The notes beneath the pieces are model-generated. The model was not told where the DNA came from and ran no database searches. It was given only the letters and a program-made list of their open reading frames with translations. DNA of 7,005 bases, from NCBI GenBank assembly GCA_003567495.1, contig PWZK01000053.1, positions 1 through 7,005 on the forward strand, given 5' to 3'. The stretch is from Candidatus Brocadiaceae bacterium. GTDB taxonomy: Bacteria > Planctomycetota > Brocadiia > SM23-32. This document shows positions 3,747 through 7,005 of this stretch, piece after piece. How positions within the stretch are numbered: the first letter of the stretch is position 1; every line of letters begins with the position of its first letter. A program made the position numbers and the translations under genes.

Positions 3747-6312
3747 TTCTTTCTCCCTTTTTAGATAAAAGTCTGGTTATGTTAAGTTTACGCAGAGTGT
3801 GCAAAGTCGACAGAGCCTCCCGCAGGTCACGAACTTCGATCAGCAGCGGGCAGAGCCGCGGCATGCTTTCATCGAAGATATCAAAAACGCCCCGGTAGTT
3901 GATCATAGGCCCGCAGGGGGTTTTTATCTGCCGGTGGTTGCGAGGGCCTTCTTCGGTCCGCACGACTTGATGTATGTGCGCAAGATTAATATAGTCCCTC
4001 GCCCGATCGATCCAGTCTGCCAGGCCGAGAATTTTTGCAACCCTGGCATCGCGGAACGCATGGCCGAAGTCAAGCAGTGCGCCGATTTCGGCAACCGCTT
4101 CAGGCGGATATCCGTCCTGCCGCAGTGACAGCCGGAGCCGGTCGATGAACCCGGTCAGGTGCCAGGGCCGGCTTGATAGAATTTCCTGCTCTGCTTCAAC
4201 ATTCCTGGTTTTGTTATAAATATTTTCTAAGCTCAGGCCGGCGCCGATGTCTATTGCGCGAGCGGCCAGTTCGGCGTATGACTTGAGACACCGCTTTGCC
4301 CAGCCGGTTTGCGCTAAGTCGTTTTGTGGTCCAAAAAGATAGTGGGCAGGAACCTGCGGCAGGTGAGCGGTGAGGTTTTCGATACCGAGGCACTCCGCCC
4401 ATTCGAGACAGGGCTCCAATTGTGCCCGATCGAGTCTGCCGTCCGCGTTCGTTACATTCGGCAGGTGAATCGATAAAAATGATTCCGGCAGATCCCGGCG
4501 ATAACGTTGCGCCAGGTGCAATTCATCCTTCGAGGGCCGGCCCCGGGTGTGGCGATGGTTGAATTGCAGGGCATCGATTCGATGCTCGATAGCGGTTTGG
4601 ATCAGTTCGCCGGCCGGGTGGCGGCAGGCAAGACCGAACTTCAGTTGTCGTGGCGAAGGCGGCAGCAGTATCACGTCGGGTATTCGAAGTCGCTGTATAT
4701 GCGGCTCATAGCCCTGCCAGTCCACCAGCAACAGTTCCGGCAGGTGCCTGCGCACTTTGACCGGGTCAAGCCCGCCGCAGGAGTGGACTGTCAGGCTGCC
4801 TTTTTTATAACTGCGTCCGGTGTGGACATGTCCGCAAATCCAGTATGCCGGCGCAGCACGGGCGGAGAGGCGCTCAGTGGCGTCTTCGGACATTTGCTCC
4901 GGCGGGAAGTGGGCGAATATCAAACAGGGCTTATCGCCGGTATCCATTGCGAAAAATTCCCTTGCGGCATCCGCCGCCGTTTTGCGGTTTGCGGTTTCCA
5001 TCAGAAAAACTTGCTTGCCCAGCGGCCGGCAGTTTCGCGCAACCGTGACATTCCTGGTGCCCGGATCGTCCAGGTCAAAGTCGGTTCCTTCATTATTTCC
5101 AGGCAAATATTCAATGGGGATATTCCCGATACCCAGACGGCGCAAAAACGCAGCCGCCTGTGCGCGGACCGGATGGTGTGTAATATCGCCCCCGAGAACC
5201 AGACGATCGGCGTCGTGGCGAATGATCTGCCGTTTGCACCATTCGATTACGCGTTGCTGGGCGGGGAAAATAGTCTCCTTGACGTGAGCATCGGCAAGGA
5301 AACAAAACCGGGTTGCCCCCGGGTCTGGAGCGCCGATTCTTTCCCCCTGGCGCATAGTATCCGGATCGAACGGAACAAACCTGCGTCCGGCCACTCGTTT
5401 GCGTTCTTCTGTCATAGTCTGCAAAGAACGGCCCGAGCGGTAGTCAAGATTATGGTCATATTTTCGCATGCCGTGATCAAAGCTGCGCAGGCGAAAAGAT
5501 TTTTTGTTAATCTCGATTACCCGGCTGTAGCGGTATCCGTCGCGGGATGACACGGCCGTGCCGGTGTGAACGAACAGTGCCGCCAACCTTTGACTGATGG
5601 CGGAACGGTAATGCTGGCCCAGGTGATTGTGGCCGGAAAACCAGAGCACGATATTGGGGTTTTCCCATATCAACTGCATGATCTGTGCCGGGTTATGGTT
5701 CTGGTTGAGGTAGGCGTTGCCGACCCGGGCGTGCAGCTCCGGCATTATCAGCAGGTCGCTGCCCAGCGGAGGCGCATGGCTCAGCACAACGACCGGACGG
5801 TCGCTCAAAAGTTCGATTTCACGCCGGAACCACTCGATTTGCTCAGGTTCCAAAACTATTTCGTTAGGCTGAAGCTCGTTTCGCCGCCAGCTTGTATTGC
5901 TCAGTCCTATTACTGAAAAAGGTTCGAAATCACTCCTGAACCAGGGATCCGTGCGCCCCAACTGCCGCAGCATCGCAGCGACTGCCTGGCTGTCTGTATT
6001 AAATTCCGGTGCTTGCAGGTCGTGGTTGCCGATGATGGAAAACCAGGGTGCTCTGAGACTATTAAGGATATCTACGGCCTGCCGCAGCCCTTCGGTCGTT
6101 CCGGCTCCGGGCTCGCCGCCCGTCAGGTCGCCCAGGACGAAAACGGCTTCCGGATTTTGATTGTTGATGTCTTCAATGGCCAGGCGCCACAGGGGGATGT
6201 TATTGGTCCCGATATGCGGATCGCCAATCACAAAAAACCTTTGTTCGGCTGTCATGGCTGCATCGGCATCATGGGCGGTGAGATTGATTGTGTGATTTTC
6301 AGTGGGGTTCAT
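3733..6312 (-). CDS. Three-domain fusion: two calcineurin-like metallophosphoesterases plus a xylose-isomerase/EndoIV-like TIM barrel
   Basis: An uninterrupted 859-residue frame. Domain 1 (about 25-275) is a complete metallophosphoesterase: GDPHIG (Asp31, His33), GDLT (Asp62), GNHD (Asn96, His97), SHAPP (His179) and GHNH (His228, His230). Domain 2 (about 335-535) repeats the fold: ADAH (Asp341, His343), GGD (Asp376), GNNE (Asn406), AHFPP (His468) and GHVH (His495, His497). Its catalytic His is replaced by Asn407. Domain 3 (about 556-838) is an AP_endonuc_2-type TIM barrel with SIHLP (His616), AHLP (His650), LENIYN (Glu696), LLDFGHAF (Asp748, His751), AHIHQV (His781) and LIEVRD (Glu826). There is no signal peptide or membrane helix. 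The start ATG 6312 has a weak, distant GAAGGG; ATG 6255 (Met20) is an alternative just before domain 1. It leads the propeller-mtnA unit. Substrate unknown: the domains suggest hydrolysis of a phosphoester or phosphodiester coupled to sugar isomerisation or a second cleavage. Confidence 0.9.
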   Translation of the reverse strand: MNPTENHTINLTAHDADAAMTAEQRFFVIGDPHIGTNNIPLWRLAIEDINNQNPEAVFVLGDLTGGEPGAGTTEGLRQAVDILNSLRAPWFSIIGNHDLQAPEFNTDSQAVAAMLRQLGRTDPWFRSDFEPFSVIGLSNTSWRRNELQPNEIVLEPEQIEWFRREIELLSDRPVVVLSHAPPLGSDLLIMPELHARVGNAYLNQNHNPAQIMQLIWENPNIVLWFSGHNHLGQHYRSAISQRLAALFVHTGTAVSSRDGYRYSRVIEINKKSFRLRSFDHGMRKYDHNLDYRSGRSLQTMTEERKRVAGRRFVPFDPDTMRQGERIGAPDPGATRFCFLADAHVKETIFPAQQRVIEWCKRQIIRHDADRLVLGGDITHHPVRAQAAAFLRRLGIGNIPIEYLPGNNEGTDFDLDDPGTRNVTVARNCRPLGKQVFLMETANRKTAADAAREFFAMDTGDKPCLIFAHFPPEQMSEDATERLSARAAPAYWICGHVHTGRSYKKGSLTVHSCGGLDPVKVRRHLPELLLVDWQGYEPHIQRLRIPDVILLPPSPRQLKFGLACRHPAGELIQTAIEHRIDALQFNHRHTRGRPSKDELHLAQRYRRDLPESFLSIHLPNVTNADGRLDRAQLEPCLEWAECLGIENLTAHLPQVPAHYLFGPQNDLAQTGWAKRCLKSYAELAARAIDIGAGLSLENIYNKTRNVEAEQEILSSRPWHLTGFIDRLRLSLRQDGYPPEAVAEIGALLDFGHAFRDARVAKILGLADWIDRARDYINLAHIHQVVRTEEGPRNHRQIKTPCGPMINYRGVFDIFDESMPRLCPLLIEVRDLREALSTLHTLRKLNITRLLSKKGERNDKD
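3753..3758 (-). promoter_or_regulatory. Ribosome binding site of the propeller gene within the upstream coding sequence
   Basis: On the minus strand AGGGAG lies 6 nt before ATG 3746, inside the Lys-Lys-Gly-Glu-Arg codons near the end of the three-domain gene. The arrangement (14-bp overlap) implies translational coupling. The same AGGGAG serves the methyltransferase gene. Confidence 0.75.
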
Positions 6313-6334
6313 ATTTTAGGTTTCATACCCTTCA

Positions 6335-6340
6335 ATTATA
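6335..6340 (-). promoter_or_regulatory. Possible -10 box upstream of the three-domain gene
   Basis: The minus strand carries a perfect TATAAT at 6340-6335, at the end of repeat copy 2 and 22 bp before the start codon. No good TTGACA lies at the right distance. A start 6-7 nt downstream would leave a very short leader and exclude the GAAGGG at 6333-6328, so this is a tentative promoter only. Confidence 0.35.
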
Positions 6341-6378
6341 TTAAATTTTGCCGTTGGTTTATGAAATGTGCGGGCTAA
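6336..6378 (-). repeat. Dispersed 43-bp intergenic repeat, copy 2
   Basis: On the minus strand it reads TTAGCCCGCACATTTCATAA, then ACCAACGGCA and an AT-rich end containing TTTAATATAA. It is almost identical to copy 1 at 158-200 (the 29-bp core 171-199 matches 6349-6377 at 27 positions). It lies in the 177-bp gap between the acyltransferase and the three-domain gene, on the coding strand of both. Confidence 0.8.
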
Positions 6379-6391
6379 AACACGGAAGCCA

Positions 6392-6407
6392 CAGGCAGGA
6401 ATGCCTG
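6392..6407. other. Short perfect hairpin downstream of the acyltransferase
   Basis: CAGGCA at 6392-6397 pairs with TGCCTG at 6402-6407 around a 4-nt loop. It lies between the acyltransferase stop and repeat copy 2 and could reduce read-through into the three-domain gene. It has no T-run, so this is weak. Confidence 0.3.
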
Positions 6408-6423
6408 CGTTAAGTCAAATTGT

Positions 6424-6489
6424 CTATTTCTTCTCCCGTATGGTATCCAGGTATTGTTTTATAAGATGCATTGAAAACTCTTTTAACAT
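6424..6489 (-). CDS. Possible 21-residue ORF coupled to the acyltransferase stop
   Basis: On the minus strand the acyltransferase stop TGA (6492-6490) is followed directly by ATG (6489-6487), opening 21 codons that end in TAG. The predicted peptide begins MLKEFSMHLI and ends in a charged YLDTIREKK. The TGAATG junction allows re-initiation, but no strong ribosome site is seen and a frame this short can occur by chance. No family is recognised. Confidence 0.25.
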   Translation of the reverse strand: MLKEFSMHLIKQYLDTIREKK

Positions 6490-7005
6490 TCAACCCAGTC
6501 TTGAGCTTTTCTCCCACATGTCGAAGAAGTTAAAGAACTGCCACGGGTGCCTGGCCACAAATTTTTCCATGGTCTCGGCGAACCTGCGTGCGAAGACTTC
6601 CGGACCGCTCCCCTCTTGCGGGTTTTTGCCCTTAACTCTGATAATTCGCGCAAGCTCGACCTCGTAGCTGTCGTGACCCCTGCGGGCGGCTTGCAAAATC
6701 AGCACCGGCGCCCCGGCCGCAGCGGCAATCCGGTAGGGTGAAGCGGGAAGCGAGATCTCTTCGCCCAAAAATGTGGTTTTTACAGTGCTCTGCCCGCCGC
6801 CGAAGGCACGGTCGCCCATAATCGTCAGCAGTTCTCCGCGCCCGAGCGCCTGCATCATCTCTACCACGCCCTCCATGCCTTTGCGGGGGTCTATTATTGA
6901 AAACGGAAAGCTGTTGCCAATAAGGCCGGTGATCGGCGAGTCGGCTCCCTGGGGCATCATAACGGCGGATACCGGTTTTTTGAGGAAGCTCAGTGCGGGC
7001 ATCGC
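6490..7005 (-). CDS. LPLAT-superfamily acyltransferase, C-terminal part (COG4261-like)
   Basis: The frame is open through the right edge; an ATG at 7002-7000 is internal, because the codon before it (7005-7003, GCG) is also in frame. About 171 residues are visible. Counted from that Met they show MGDRAFGGG (62-70), FLGEEISLPASPYRIAAAAG (78-97) with APVLIL following, and a C-terminal HPWQFFNFFDMW (152-163). The GDR, FLG and P-x-x-P-Y/F-x-x-A blocks and the final QWFNFYDFW-type signature are those of predicted LPLAT acyltransferases related to HtrB/LpxL. These move acyl chains from acyl-ACP or acyl-CoA to a lipid or glycolipid at the inner membrane. The catalytic HX4D block would lie beyond the window. 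The gene is 177 bp upstream of the three-domain gene, so shared transcription is uncertain. Confidence 0.82.
   Translation of the reverse strand, partial: AMPALSFLKKPVSAVMMPQGADSPITGLIGNSFPFSIIDPRKGMEGVVEMMQALGRGELLTIMGDRAFGGGQSTVKTTFLGEEISLPASPYRIAAAAGAPVLILQAARRGHDSYEVELARIIRVKGKNPQEGSGPEVFARRFAETMEKFVARHPWQFFNFFDMWEKSSRLG

Noticed and set aside
4507..5550. A 347-codon plus-strand frame opposite the three-domain gene
   Set aside because: It lies entirely antisense to a gene with clear catalytic motifs; the long open antisense frame follows from GC-rich codon use, and its translation shows no domain.
158..6378. CRISPR array or insertion-sequence ends
   Set aside because: The three repeats are about 1 and 5 kb apart, in mixed orientation, with no regular spacers; no transposase and no target duplications are visible.

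Overview
The window looks like chromosomal DNA from a Gram-negative, probably anaerobic bacterium. It has a corrinoid-dependent methyl-tetrahydrofolate methyltransferase of the Wood-Ljungdahl/methyltransfer type, an LPLAT-superfamily acyltransferase of the lipid/envelope type, moderately GC-rich genes and short AT-rich gaps. The TolB-like propeller and the phosphoesterase/TIM-barrel fusion recall lineages rich in such families (for example PVC-type bacteria or uncultured candidate phyla), but that placement is a guess. No tRNA, rRNA, CRISPR array, transposase or phage gene is visible.

Left part (1-1392, + strand). The last 24 codons of an unidentified gene end at 75. A gap follows, then a GTG-started methyl-THF:corrinoid methyltransferase (266-1066). 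A 326-bp convergent intergenic region (1067-1392) contains several strong inverted repeats and no convincing gene.

Right part (1393-7005, - strand). Reading leftwards: the C-terminal part of an LPLAT-family acyltransferase (runs off the right edge), a possible very small ORF, then a tightly packed three-gene unit. The first gene of the unit is an 859-residue protein that fuses two calcineurin-like metallophosphoesterase domains to a xylose-isomerase/endonuclease-IV-like TIM barrel. The second is a 426-residue seven-bladed TolB/oligogalacturonate-lyase-like beta-propeller whose start overlaps the previous gene by 14 bp. The third is an MtnA-type aldose-1-phosphate isomerase (methylthioribose-1-phosphate isomerase family) starting 5 bp after the propeller stop. 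This unit combines phosphoester hydrolysis, a sugar isomerase/phosphodiesterase-type barrel, a carbohydrate-lyase-like propeller and an aldose-ketose isomerase. It suggests an undescribed route for a phosphorylated sugar or nucleoside-like compound; this is inference from context.

Scattered in the intergenic gaps are three copies of a ~43-bp element (158-200, 1106-1148, 6336-6378). Two copies, in opposite orientation, bracket the methyltransferase gene. The third ends in a perfect TATAAT just upstream of the three-domain gene. These repeats and the three-domain fusion are the most unusual things in the window.
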